Positions 34,161 to 44,900 of a stretch of 64,000 bases of DNA are shown one piece after another (the stretch's first letter is position 1; each line of letters begins with the position of its first letter). A program made the translations under genes and the position numbers. This DNA is from Mauremys mutica. Its lineage: Eukaryota; Chordata; Testudines; Geoemydidae. Location: NCBI RefSeq assembly GCF_020497125.1, contig NC_059077.1, positions 19,104,840-19,168,839 on the forward strand, given 5' to 3'. The notes beneath the pieces are model-generated. The model saw only the letters and a program-made list of their open reading frames with translations. It was not told where the DNA came from and did not search any database.

Positions 34161-34229
34161 AGATGGCCGCCTGCTTTCTAGGAGGATGCGCTGAACCCCT
34201 TCTGAGCACATCCTTTCCTCCCTACCTAA

Positions 34230-34575
34230 GCATTCAGCAGCCACACTGTGAAGTGGAGTGCCACAGAACTGGGGACAGCAACGGTTCTGCCGAGTCGCGA
34301 ACAGGTCCACCCGGGGAGTTCCCCACACTTGAAAAAGTCTGTGCACCACCTCTGGGTGGAGAGACCACTCGTGTTGAGAGAAGTCCCTGCTCAAGCCATC
34401 CGCCCATGTGTTCCAGGCACCCGGCAGATGGAAGGCCTGTAGGCAGATGTCGTGGGCTATACAAAAGAACCACAGCCTGAGGGCTTCATGGCAGAGGGCA
34501 AAGGATTGGGCCCTGCCTTGCCTGTTGATGTAGAACATTGAGTCCATGTTGTCCGTGAGGACCCTGACCACCCGT
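34230..34575 (-). pseudogene. DIRS RNase H domain
   Basis: The frame begins VRVLTDNMDSMFYINRQGRA at 34571 and continues to HLPGAWNTWADGLSR, the 'NxxADxLSR' block with the last catalytic aspartate, then WELHPEV-like EWSLHPEVVHRLF and VDLFATRQN. This matches the order in DIRS and related YR retroelement polyproteins. The frame stays open into the start of the recombinase (to 34104). Confidence 0.85.
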
Positions 34576-34885
34576 CCCTCCAGGTGCTAGCAGAAGGCCA
34601 TGCACGCCAGCCGTACTGCTCTGAGTTCCTTGACATTTATGTGGAGGGTCAGATCTTGAGCCAACCACAGACCTTAGGTCTGAACATTCCCCACATGGGA
34701 CCCCCATCCCAAATCTCAGGCATTGGACACCAGTTCCAGCAACGGGGCCCTGCCCCTGAACAGGACCCCTTGGAGCATGTTTCTTGGGGAGGACCACCAC
34801 CATAGGGAGGTGATCACTGGCTTGGGCACTGTGAGGACTTGTCCATCCTGTCCCTGGCCTGGGAGAACTCCGAGGCCAACCAGAG

Positions 34886-35575
34886 CTAGAAGGGCCTCAT
34901 CCTGAGTCTGGCATGATGGACCACATAAGTGCACGCCAACATGTGACCCAAGAGCTGGAGGCACGCTCTGGCTGTTGTCACCGGAAACCTTGTGGCCGTG
35001 TTGATGAGCCCCTTCAGGATCTCGAACCTATCTGGTGGGAAGGAGGCTCTGGCCAACAAGGTGTCCAGGACTGCCCCAATAAACTCTATGCATTCTACCG
35101 GGACTAACGTGGACTTGGTGTTGTTTACCAACAGGTCCAAAGTGGTGCACGTGGACAGAAGAAGCGCAACGTGATCCCACACCTGCGACAGGGAGTTGCC
35201 CTTGACCAACCAGTCATCCAGATAGAGAAAGATACCCTGGGGGCAGTGGACAGGCCAAACGGGAGGACCATAAATTGGTAGCGCTTCTGCCCCATTGTGA
35301 AATGGAGGAAGCGTATGTGCCCCTTGAATATATGAATGTGGAATTACACGTTCTGCAGATCGAGGGCAGTGTACCAGTCCCCGGGATCCAGGGAGGGGAT
35401 GATGGAGGACAGGGAGACCATGCAGAACTTGAGCTTCACCATGTACTGGTTCAGGCCTCGCAGGTCCAAGATGGGCCTGAGCCCCCCTTTAGCCTTCGAG
35501 ATAAGGAAATAGCAGGAGTAGTACCCCTTGCCTTTGAACTCCCCCAGTACCGCTTCCACCATTGGCAACCCTACC
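34886..35575 (-). pseudogene. DIRS reverse transcriptase domain, broken
   Basis: The frame 35568-35344 reads VLGEFKGKGYYSCYFLISKA then GGLRPILDLRGLNQYMVKLK, the early RT blocks. After a frame change comes the catalytic box YLDD (35224-35213), then WLVKGNSLSQVWDHV and the connection region to 34886 (ECIEFIGAVLDTLLAR, LLGHMLACTYVV). In DIRS elements this domain copies the RNA into DNA. The catalytic aspartates of YLDD are intact, but the protein cannot be read through. Confidence 0.85.
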
Positions 35576-35585
35576 AGGGAGTGAC

Positions 35586-37117
35586 GGCAGACTACTTCCC
35601 TGCAGCCCCCTTTCTCTTGCCAGCTTCCTGGCTTTATAGCCCAGCCCAGCTCCTCCCCCAGCTGGACTTCATCAGCCAGTTAGGTCTTAGCATTCCCTGG
35701 CTTTCCTCCAGGTGCAGCCTATAGGTTAACTGGCCTAATTTACCACTTCAGGCCTTGTTTGGGTGGCACAGCTTGGCAGAACACACACAAAAATTCTCAG
35801 AATAAATGAGTGATGAAGAGCAGTCATGCAGAAATTTAACCATGACAAGAGCTGGCCTGAAAACGGAATTTCTGTCTCACTGGAGATTCTGACATTTCAA
35901 AACTTGCTTTTGTCCTGGATCAGGAAGAAAAGTAAAAATCTTGAAATATTTTGCAGGATGGAAATTCCAAATTATTTCAGTTTGGAAGCATCCAGACGAT
36001 CTTATCAAAACGTTTATTTTCTATCATTAATATAATAGTTTAAATGAAACAAGAAAGTGAATGCAAAATGAAATGAGTCAGCATGAAAGAAAATGAGACA
36101 GTCAAAATGAAATACTCTATTTCAATTTCAAATTGTTTCAAAACTTTTCAGTTGAAAGGTTTGTCAAAATCAAAAAGCTCCTGTGAAGCATTAATGGGAG
36201 CTTTTGGGTGCTCAGTATTTCTGAAAGATGAAACCACTTACTGAATATGGATTGAGGAGCCTAATTTTAGGCTCTTTGTTTGAAAATCTTGGCTAATATG
36301 TTCAGGGTTTTTCTTAAACAAATTGAGCTTGTTCCAGCACCTAGCTCACATACTGGAAGTAGAACCATATTAAAATATATCATAATACAATTTATTGTAT
36401 ATGATTGATACTGGGAGTAATGATTTTACATCAAAAGTAGGACATCTGAAATCACATCTTTATTTCATTCCCAAGTAATAAAGGATTGTTGCAACCTGAC
36501 ATGTTTATAACATCATGTGGAGGACTCAATTATGTACCAAACACTTGTCTATTGTTCAAGCTATAGCCCCTAGGACTTATAGAATAAGATAATGTCATAT
36601 TAAATTAACACAAGGCTTGCTAGTACAGCTGTTCTTTATATCAAGAGGACCACTAAGATGCAGGCTCATCAAAAGTCCATTGAAGACAATGGAAAGACTC
36701 CCATTGATTTCAATAGGCTTTAACCCACAGGTCAAAGATGACTTCAATTGTCTCAAGTTCTAACAGTTATGGAGATGAGGGTCTTAATTTGCGATTTGAG
36801 ATAAAAGGATTAGCAGGAAGGGTTAAGAATGTTGTGATTTTTTTATATAGCATATATAGTTGTGACTGACTGAATATGGTTGTTAATAAAGTAATATTTA
36901 ATAACCAAGACAGGTGTGGGAGAGGTGAGTTGCAGCTTCACCCAGGCCAATGAAACTAACTTCCTCAATGAATTATGTGTGTGGCCCATCAGAAGCTACT
37001 TTTCTCAATGGGCAGACTAGTCTGGAAAATGCAGTCTCTAAGATGGGTCATCTGGTCTTTGAAAGGCAGCTATTAAAAACTGCTGTATCCTCAATCAGCT
37101 GTCTCTTAACCTTTGTG
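35586..37117. other. Intergenic with unassigned repeat pieces
   Basis: The GC-richer stretch 35590-35755 looks like a repeat fragment, possibly LTR-derived, with no definable ends. Around 36180-36310 the words GGTGCTCAGTATTTCTGAAA and GAAAATCTTGGCTAA recall a palindromic turtle repeat also visible near 39510-39680. A further palindromic centre (CCATTGAAGACAATGG) lies at 36677-36692. Confidence 0.4.
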
Positions 37118-37322
37118 ACAAAGCTCCTCCTCTACCTTGGTGGGTCCTGCACTTATTGGCGGATTTGCTCGCCTCAGAGATCTTCCCTTCTGGTGGAACC
37201 CCTAGTCTGGGTCAACTCCTCCTGTATCTGATCAGGGGTTGGGAGGTTTGGGGGGAACCCGGGCCCACCCTTTACTCTGGGTTCCAGCCCAAGGCCCTGT
37301 GGATTGCAGCTGTCTGGACAGT
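37118..37322 (+). repeat. LTR fragment, 5' part
   Basis: The piece begins TGTGACAAAGCTCCTCCTCT and continues with GGTGGGTCCTGCACTTATTG and TCTGATCAGGGGTTGGGAGG. This is the start of an LTR-type repeat I recognise from turtles. The rest of the LTR is absent and no coding part is attached. Confidence 0.55.
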
Positions 37323-37341
37323 GTGGGATTAGAAGAACTGA

Positions 37342-37613
37342 GGCCTTGGCTACACTTACAAATTTGCAGCGCTGCAGCAGGGTGTGAAAACACACCCTCT
37401 GCAGCGCTGCAAATTGCGGCGCTACAAAGCGCCAGTGTAGTCAAAGCCCCAGCGCTGGGAGCCGCGCTCCCAGCGCTGTCCGTTATTCCCCACAGGGAGG
37501 TGGAGTACGGACAGCGCTGGGAGAGCTTTCTCCCAGCGCTGGCGCTTTGACTACACTTAGCGCTTCAAAGCGCTGCCGCGGCAGCGCTTTGAAGTGTAAG
37601 TGTAGCCAAGCCC
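37342..37613. mobile_element. Harbinger-type MITE 1 of a tandem pair, 272 bp
   Basis: Ends GGCCTTGGCTACACTTAC and GTAAGTGTAGCCAAGCCC are inverted repeats. The element is flanked by TGA on both sides (37339-37341 and 37614-37616). The interior is very GC-rich and built of nested inverted CAGCGCTGGGAG / CTCCCAGCGCTG and GCGCTTTGA / TCAAAGCGC words, so it can fold almost end to end. No coding capacity. Confidence 0.85.
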
Positions 37614-37616
37614 TGA

Positions 37617-37913
37617 GGCTTTGTCTACACTAGCACTTTTGCTGGCAAAACTTTTGTCAGTCAGGGGTGTGAAAAAACCCACCTTCTTAAGAGACATAAA
37701 TTTCACTGACAAAAGTGCCAGTGTGGACAGAGCTATGTTGGAGGGAGACACTCTCCCATCCACATAGCTACTGCCACTCATTGGGGGTGGTTTAATTATG
37801 TCAGCGGTGAGTTCTCTCCCACTGCTATAGAGCAGCTACATGGGAGACTTTACAGTGGTGCAGCTGTAGCGGTACAGCTGTGTCGCTGTAAGGTCCCTAG
37901 TGTAGACCTAGTC
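37617..37913. mobile_element. Harbinger-type MITE 2 of a tandem pair, 297 bp
   Basis: Ends GGCTTTGTCTACACTAGC and CCCTAGTGTAGACCTAGTC are imperfect inverted repeats. The flanks are TGA at 37614-37616, shared with MITE 1, and TGA at 37914-37916. An internal inverted pair, ACTTTTGTCAGTCAGG and TCACTGACAAAAGTGCC, lies in the left half. Confidence 0.8.
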
Positions 37914-37916
37914 TGA

Positions 37917-38894
37917 TGCTGGCATCAGGGCCACAGACTGCTTTTTTGGAACAAGTAAACATTTTGTCTCCTTTCTGTAAAGGAAGCTGAGACTACCTTA
38001 CCAAGTGCAGTCAATGCAAAGTGTAAATCTAGGCACGCTGAGCATACCTTTTGTTTTTACTCCATTTTCTCTCTGGTTTTAATAAATGTGGTTCTTAAGA
38101 AATCTGCTGTTGAGGAAGGGTCACCAAGTCTGCACTCAAGGAGAAAAGACCTGGCAGCCCTGGCACAAATTAAGCACTGGAAAAGACACTCTGCAACCTT
38201 GAAAGAGAACTGGAAGCAAAGGAGCTGCAAATCTGGTTACTGAGATTAATGCTCCTGTCGTTTATTTTTATTTCAGTATATTTTAGTTGCCTCACATCAA
38301 AATTCTGGATATTGGAAACAGGCTTCTAGCTCACAGCCTGAGAACATTAACTGACAACCTCATGTTTGTCCAGAGGACATGGGATCTCTCCACTTGTTTT
38401 CTTCCAAACCAGTCTGAGATGAGACCAGAAGTGAACAGAGGGAAGAGCGTACTGGGGAGATGTAGAAATGGCAAGACTGTTAAGCACATACAACAATCAT
38501 GTTTGTATTAGGGACAGCATTTCAGGCTAGGCAAATCTTATAACCCCTAAAGAGAAAGACACGTTAGAGACTAATACTATGTAGACCTCTCTCTGTCTTT
38601 CCTTCAAAGGCCAGAGCAAAGTTCCCACTCACAAGCCTTGTCTCCCTTTTAAGAAAATTTAGCACTAAACTATATTGTACTTCTACAGTGCCTCTTCCCT
38701 CTGTGTGGAATTTCTTCATACCAAGCTTCCACCTTTAAACAAAGAGAAGCACTTCACAAACCTGACAGCCTCTCTAATCTCCCTGAACATTTCACAATCA
38801 CCATCACCATCTTTGTCAGGTGGTCGGTAGTATTCCTACTGCTACGCTCTTATTATTCATGCATGGAATTTCTGTCCATAGACATTCTGTGGTA
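37917..38894. other. Intergenic, no gene recognised
   Basis: No exon, RNA gene or repeat boundary seen. Confidence 0.5.
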
Positions 38895-39270
38895 CGGTTT
38901 GATTCATTTAAGATTTTTACTATATTTGACTCTCTGCTTTCTTTTCACATGTAGTGCCACTCCCCCACCAGCGCAACCTACTTTGTCATTCCTATGTATT
39001 TTGTACTCTGGTATTATCGAGTCCTGTTGATTGTCATTATTCCACCAAGTTTCTCTGATGCCTATTATATCAATATCCTCATTTAATACGAGGCACTCAA
39101 ATTCACCCATCTTAGTATTTAGAATTCTTGCATTTGTATACATGCACTTATAAAATTTGTAAATATTTAGTCCTGTGCTTTCTTGTGATGTAACTGAATG
39201 AGCCTCTCTTTCATTTGACTGTTTCTCTTTAGTCCCTACCTTACAGTTCCATGTGCTAACATATTGTGCA
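38895..39270 (-). pseudogene. CR1 LINE endonuclease domain fragment
   Basis: The minus-strand frame (39353 to 38904) reads CMYTNARILNTKMGEFECLV then EDIDIIGIRETWWNNDNQQD and AGGGVALHVKRK. This is the start of the apurinic-like endonuclease of CR1 ORF2: the Asn of TNAR and the Glu of ETWW are the first metal-binding residues. The rest of the domain is missing. N-terminal CR1 pieces are rarer than 3' ends because most copies are 5'-truncated. Confidence 0.85.
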
Positions 39271-39777
39271 GCACTTGACATGCAAGTGGATGAGAAGAAT
39301 TCAATTAAGTGCAAGATTAGGGCTTTGTAAATAATTGTGATAAATGATAGCATCTACATGCACTAATTTCCCTCAAGATTTGTTAATTAATGAAGTTAAT
39401 GTCCAGAATAGCCATTTTTGTGACCACCACTTGGAATCAGTTTGAGCCCTCCCACTCTTTATGTGATTTCAAGGCATTGTCAGGGTAGGTAACAAGAAGA
39501 AAGATGAGTCAGGGAGCCCAGTTTTCAAACATGGGTCCCTGAACTGGGTACTACATCTGTGCAATGAAATCACATTTAGGTGGATAAACCTGTTATCTGA
39601 GCATTTCAGTGCCTGTTTGAGCAGAATTTGGGCACTCAGTCAAGACATCCAAATTAAAATTGAGCCCATGATGCCACAAGATGGCTAAGGACTCATGCTT
39701 CCATTGGTTCTATAAGCATTCCTAAGTTAAGGAATGTTTATGTGATTTATTTATTATTAATGGTATGTGTTGTCTGG
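39271..39777. other. Intergenic with a decayed palindromic repeat
   Basis: GAGCCCAGTTTTCAAACATG near 39516 and AATTGAGCCCATGATGCC near 39658 bracket what looks like a worn palindromic repeat. No gene. Confidence 0.4.
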
Positions 39778-39866
39778 CCTGACCCTGCAATCCTTACACA
39801 TGCCAGATTCCCATTGAACTCACTGGCATTTTGCCTGAGTAAAAGATTGCTGAATCAGGCCTGTTC
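39778..39866. repeat. Short palindromic dispersed repeat, divergent copy
   Basis: GACCCTGCAATCCTTACACA at the left and GTAAAAGATTGCTGAATCAG at the right are imperfect inverses around TTCCCATTGAACTCACTGG. Confidence 0.5.
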
Positions 39867-40109
39867 TTGAAGCTGTGAATGCTTAGTAACAGCCAGAGAA
39901 TGCTGTCCCCAGATGCAGGGGGAAAGGCTGGTTTGCCCTGTGCAGATTCAGTAGTAGAGGAAAGAGTGTGCAAGGAGCTACTTCCCCCACTTTGCTGGAC
40001 CCATGCTGGTGGTGGCACTCCATTAGTGCTGGGAAGGGGGCACTCTTACAATGCAGGTGTCATCTTTCAGCACAGATGTAAAAAGTGCAATAACACCGAC
40101 ATAAGCCCT

Positions 40110-40225
40110 CTACTCCACATCTCCTGGAGGTGAAGTTATTATGTTGGTGTAGTACATGGACGGGAGTAAGGATGTAGTGTGTACACTGACATAATTAGGT
40201 CAACATAAACTGATTGATGTAGACC
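40110..40225. mobile_element. Harbinger-type MITE, right part
   Basis: ACACTGACATAATTAGGTCA and the terminal GATGTAGACCTAACTCGG belong to the 'GTCTACAC' class. The left end is not discernible. Confidence 0.45.
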
Positions 40226-40363
40226 TAACTCGGTAGTTAAGAAAATCTGTGATTCCACCCTCCTCCCCTTTCTTATGTGCTTTGATCATCAGATAGGTAA
40301 CTATGCTGACATTTACATTATCACTGTGGGCACCTGAGTTAACACCCTATTTAGATTAACAGG

Positions 40364-40490
40364 GCAGTTCACATCTCTCAGAGCTATTGTTTTAGGCTCT
40401 TTGAAGGTGCAGGCAGATATCATGGCATCAATTACATTTGTTTAACATTTGTAAGGTTTTCCCTGCAACTACAATGGCTAGAGATTTACT
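40364..40490 (+). repeat. Dispersed repeat, copy 1 of 2
   Basis: GGGCAGTTCACATCTCTCAG, GATATCATGGCATCAATTAC and CAATGGCTAGAGA align in order with 45651-45775 (GGCAGTTTATTCCTCTCAG, GATATCATTGCATCTATTC, AAGGTGACTAGAAAG). No known family named. Confidence 0.5.
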
Positions 40491-41554
40491 TTTCTCTCTC
40501 CCCCTCACTTTTAAAATAAAAACTCAGGTTCCGGAGAACAAGATTGTGGTCTCTGAAAAGCACTGGATTACCAACTTGGTGAAACTCAGCCCAAATCGAA
40601 TCTTTATAAAGATTAAACCTATGGCTAACCTTTATGTGCCTCACACTGAGGCTGCCTCCAATTCTTCTCTGGCAGACGTCCAAATTGCCTGATCTTGCAG
40701 CCCTTACATGTGTGAATAATCCCATTAAAATCAATAGATTTACTTGGCCAGGAATCAGTACTTGATCTATGGTGCCCAATCTGACACTTTGTATAATTTT
40801 TGCCCTGGTTATCCTACAGTATTAATTTGGCTGTTGATGCTACATGTTAACTCGTTCATATTTTAGAGAGAAGCAGAACACTTCTACATTTGGTGCCAAC
40901 ATTTGCTGATCCTAATGTGCATGGCTAAAGACAGACAAACCTCACTGCTTATATGGTTTGTCCTGTGACTTTCTGCACAGCAGATGATGGTTTACTACTT
41001 ATCCCCATACAAGACATAGCAGAAGTGGATAGTGTCGCACCAAATTGGCTGCAAGTTTCCTTTTGAACATTATCCAGAGAATGGTGGTGGGTATGTAATT
41101 GTTTTATCCTCAGCAGCCTTCATTCAATGCTCCATCCTGTTCCATCTCCTGTTCAAGATATGAGACCCGTAGGAGAGGTCAAGTAATGCTATAGGTGCCA
41201 GTACGACCAATATGAAGCCAACACCTGAGCACACACCACCTTCTCGGCTGGTGCAGATGTCAGAGTGTCTATGATAAACAAGCACCTGGAAGAGAAGCTA
41301 AAGCTCAGCCCAAAGATGGAAATGAAGTTAGTAGGAATAGGGTAATAGAGGAGTGAGCCAAGACCCTGACTGTGCCCTCCATAGGAGGCAACTGCTCTCC
41401 AGCTATCAAAATAGTGCATAGAATTAAGCTATTCTGGAGTCCTTGTTGCTCCTTGACCACCAAGTACCACCATTAGGAAGGAATGGCTTTCACTACTTTC
41501 GGATTGCCAGTAGATGATGACCTTCCTTTCTGGCAGGAGTCTACCAATCCTGAT
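40491..41554. other. Intergenic, no gene recognised
   Basis: A palindromic-repeat remnant may lie near 40690-40760. Nothing else recognised. Confidence 0.45.
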
Positions 41555-41990
41555 CCTTCCCCAGAATCCATCACCTCCAGAATAGACTACTGTATCTCCC
41601 TCTAGCTGCAGCTGAACATCAAGGCCAAGCTTCAGATGAGCAACATACACCACTTGAGCAGGGCTGGATGCTGGAAACACATCACCCCTGTGCTCTAGGG
41701 CCTCCACTGAGTCCCTGTTCATTTCTGGGTCCATTTCCAGTCTGTGGTCCTAATCTTTCAGGCCCTTAATGGACTAGGACCTACCTCAGAGGCACTCATC
41801 AGACTCAAAGATAATGAAGCTATCAGTGCCTAGAGATGAAACTTTTGGAAGTCATAACCAAGGCATTCTCAGTGCTAGAACCTAGACAGGAGAAAGCCCT
41901 TCCAGCAGAGATTTTTAAAAGTCCCAGTATGGAGAGTTTCCAGAATCAGGTGAAACACATTTTTTTTTTACAGAAGCTTAATATTACAGG
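41555..41990 (+). pseudogene. L2-like LINE ORF2 C-terminal fragment
   Basis: Across frames the plus strand reads SRIDYC, then HITPVL, LHWVPVHFWVHF-like and FQALNGLGPTSEALIRLKDN, and ends near RRKPFQQRFLK. This is the conserved tail of L2-type reverse transcriptases ('sRlDYCNsL...HITPvL..LHWLPV..R..FK.L...fkaLnGlaP'). Stops and frameshifts are many, so the copy is old. Confidence 0.65.
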
Positions 41991-44900
41991 AGAGCTCTAT
42001 GTCTGTATATATGTAAATAATTAGTTAATAGATAAAGTGCCAGTAGAAGGTGCACGGGAATATGTAACATTCCTGGGTGCTGTAGGACTAATAAAAGTTG
42101 TTTCTGTGCCCTGTAAAGGGCTTCCTCTCTGCTCTGCTTTCCATGGAGCTCTTAATACCCAGCAGCGATAAAAGATGTAGCGAGTGGGAAATGGAAAAAA
42201 AAAAAAAGAGAGAAAAAGATGTACACAAAAGACAAAATAAGTACAGTTGCCTGAACCTAGCACAGCAAGTGCATAGCCTATGTCAAGTAATGTTTATGAT
42301 CATCTTAATACCTAGATATTATGGCAATTGCCACCTTCAGATTAAATTGAGTCCTTACCAGGAAAGGCATTGTGCTGGATGCTAAGACTATTTCACTTAC
42401 CATGAAATTATAACTATCTACCACTCCAATTGGTTACAAGCCCAAAAGGACATACAGCATATGCACAGCTCCTCTCTGAGTGGGCATGACTTATGTTATG
42501 TTTTATATGTTTTCTAAAATATATATAAATATAAGTTTGAGTCACACAAAACTGTAAAGGATGCTGTTATCTCCTGAAATCATTGAAGATATTTATAGTA
42601 TTGTTCTATTACAAACCTCATTTGGTTTTATGATTCATTTAAACTTCAGAATGTAAGGTGCCAAAGACAAAATAATATTTTTGATAAACTATATTAAAAC
42701 TGTGATGCATATTTCTTTGTACAGTGGTGTTCACTCTTTCTATTTTTAAATAAATTTGGTGCTGAAGCATGCTGCAAACTTGGCAGTCATGGAGATCAAA
42801 TTCTTCTGTCCAAAGACGTAGAGATGGGACTGAACCAGAAACCTAAATCCAAAGAACTCTACAAATGTCAGCAAAGTTCAGATCCAGATCAAGATCTTAA
42901 CTTCACATTCATCCCTCTTTATAAAATGTGCTTGAATCAGTATGTCAAATTTGAACACCTTGAACTTTGGGAAAATTTGGATCTGAATTCATAACTGAAT
43001 CTCAACTTTGTGGCTTATACCTATCTTTACACAGAATAGGTTATTTTTTAGATAAAGGCTTTAGTTAAACCTTAAAAAACAGGATAAGATTAAACAATGT
43101 GATGGAGAAGTATGTGACTGGGGAGACAACGGGAAGAGACAGGACTTTATGCCATCTCCAGTTATGGATGCATTAGGCCAAATTCTATCTGCTGAGAAAG
43201 ATCCATGGCCACTACAGTATGTCATCTATAGGGTAATTCCATTGAATAGCGATCAATATGGCCCTCCTAGTCAAATGTTAAAAGTGATCACAATCACTGT
43301 TTTGATCAGCGATCTTGCTGGAAAAAAACAAAGGCAATATTTTCCTTTTATACACAATGCAAAAACAGCCAAAGAACATCACAAAACATCACAAAGAACA
43401 AAAAAAAAGAAAAGGGCTTCCTCTCTGAGCAGAGACTAAGCATGGAAAATTTAATAATAAATTAGCATTTTTCACAAAGTTGTGAGCTTGTGAAAAAAAA
43501 AGTTATAAGTAGAACCATTCTGCAACTTTAACCATAGTGTTTTTTACCAACCAAATACTGTAATCAAATATTTCAGCAGCAATTTTAGTCTATGTACCAT
43601 GGATTAAAATAATATCAAGGTGCCAGGGGTTAGTAATATGCTCTCTAAAAGACTGTCTCATGATAGGAAAGAGATAGAGCTAATGAAACTTGTCATTTTC
43701 ACTCTGCAGAAAGTTTGCAAAAAATTACTTTGGTTTCAAACCATGTGGATTTCCCCATCAGAATTTCACTTTGGTTTTACAGATGAAACAGACACTCCCT
43801 CACTTCTCTTCAAACTCAAAACAAAACTCTGTCAACACTGTCGTGATTAGCCTACTTTTATGATGAGACCATGCAAGATTACAAATGATACAGAATTATA
43901 ATCCTTGTTTATGACTGTGATAGTTGTTCATTAATATATTCCTTCAAAAAAATGTTAATCAATTAAAGGATTAATTTTATTTGTAATTTAAAAATCTGAT
44001 AGATCCAGTTTAGCCCTTTAAAATAATTATTTTTATAAATTGCAACTAGTTATGATTTCTCTGTGTATGATAGTGGGCTGTTGTAACGATGTGGTATGTT
44101 TGGTATCAACTGTTGGTTCATTTCCTGTTCATGGTCTGAAGGTTTTATAAAATGTGTGAGTCTATCACCCACACAGAGTGCCATTAGCTTCAGTGAAACA
44201 CCATTCAGGCATAAGCTATCCCATAGCTTTATTTTATTACTGTCACAGCTTTTGTTGAGTCAGAACTACAACAATATTGAGCTCTTTTTGTCTATTTATT
44301 AAGCAAACTAGTTTATAATATAGTTTTACAGGATATATTTTCATTTTTATTACTCCTGTCTTCTTTCCTGTGTTTTCTGTATTAGCACATAAAATCCTTC
44401 CAATTGGAAAACAAGTGTTAGCACCCATCTTATGATGAGAAAATTTGAAAGATTCAAAATGAAAGACAACATTTTACAGGTGTAAAAAGATGTTGACAAT
44501 CCTATCGGCATGTATACCATTCATTTCACTTGCGATAGCAGCTAGAACTCTATGTACACGTACAAGCATTTTGATTTTGTCTCTGTATTGTTTTCAATTA
44601 GAGGCTTTTTTGCATGTGATGCACCAAGGGAAAAACAACACTTACAGTTAGTACTAAGGTACTCCGGGAGACAAATATGATTAATGGGATAATCTTGTAG
44701 ATTACAATAGTTAGAGGCATTTCCTGCCATTTCCCATTCTCCAAGGACTGGTTCTACTCACATCCAATACAAGCAGCTGCAGATTCCTCAATACCATTAT
44801 TATCCAATGTAGGACTATGTTCTGCCTGTTAAAATTCCTATAACATGCATCTTCTATAATTGTCTATTGTTTTGTCTCAGTTTTACAAGTTAAATCTTTA

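Larger units (their letters stand above)
32925..35585 (-). mobile_element. DIRS-type retrotransposon with tyrosine recombinase, decayed
   Basis: Read on the minus strand from 35585 to 32925, the element gives reverse transcriptase, RNase H and tyrosine recombinase in that order, the DIRS arrangement. It ends in a non-coding tail whose inverse contains GTGGAATAGACATGAGCAAC (about 33090) and, nearby, GCTCATGTGTATTCCAC (about 33167), two inverted copies of the same word that look like part of the terminal or internal complementary repeats of DIRS. The 5' end (gag-like region and left terminal repeat) is missing. All coding parts contain stops or frameshifts. Plus-strand frames over this region are shadows. 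Confidence 0.85.

Noticed and set aside
33534..34480. Plus-strand open frames of 105-131 residues
   Set aside because: They are shadows of the minus-strand DIRS recombinase and RNase H, which have clear motifs.
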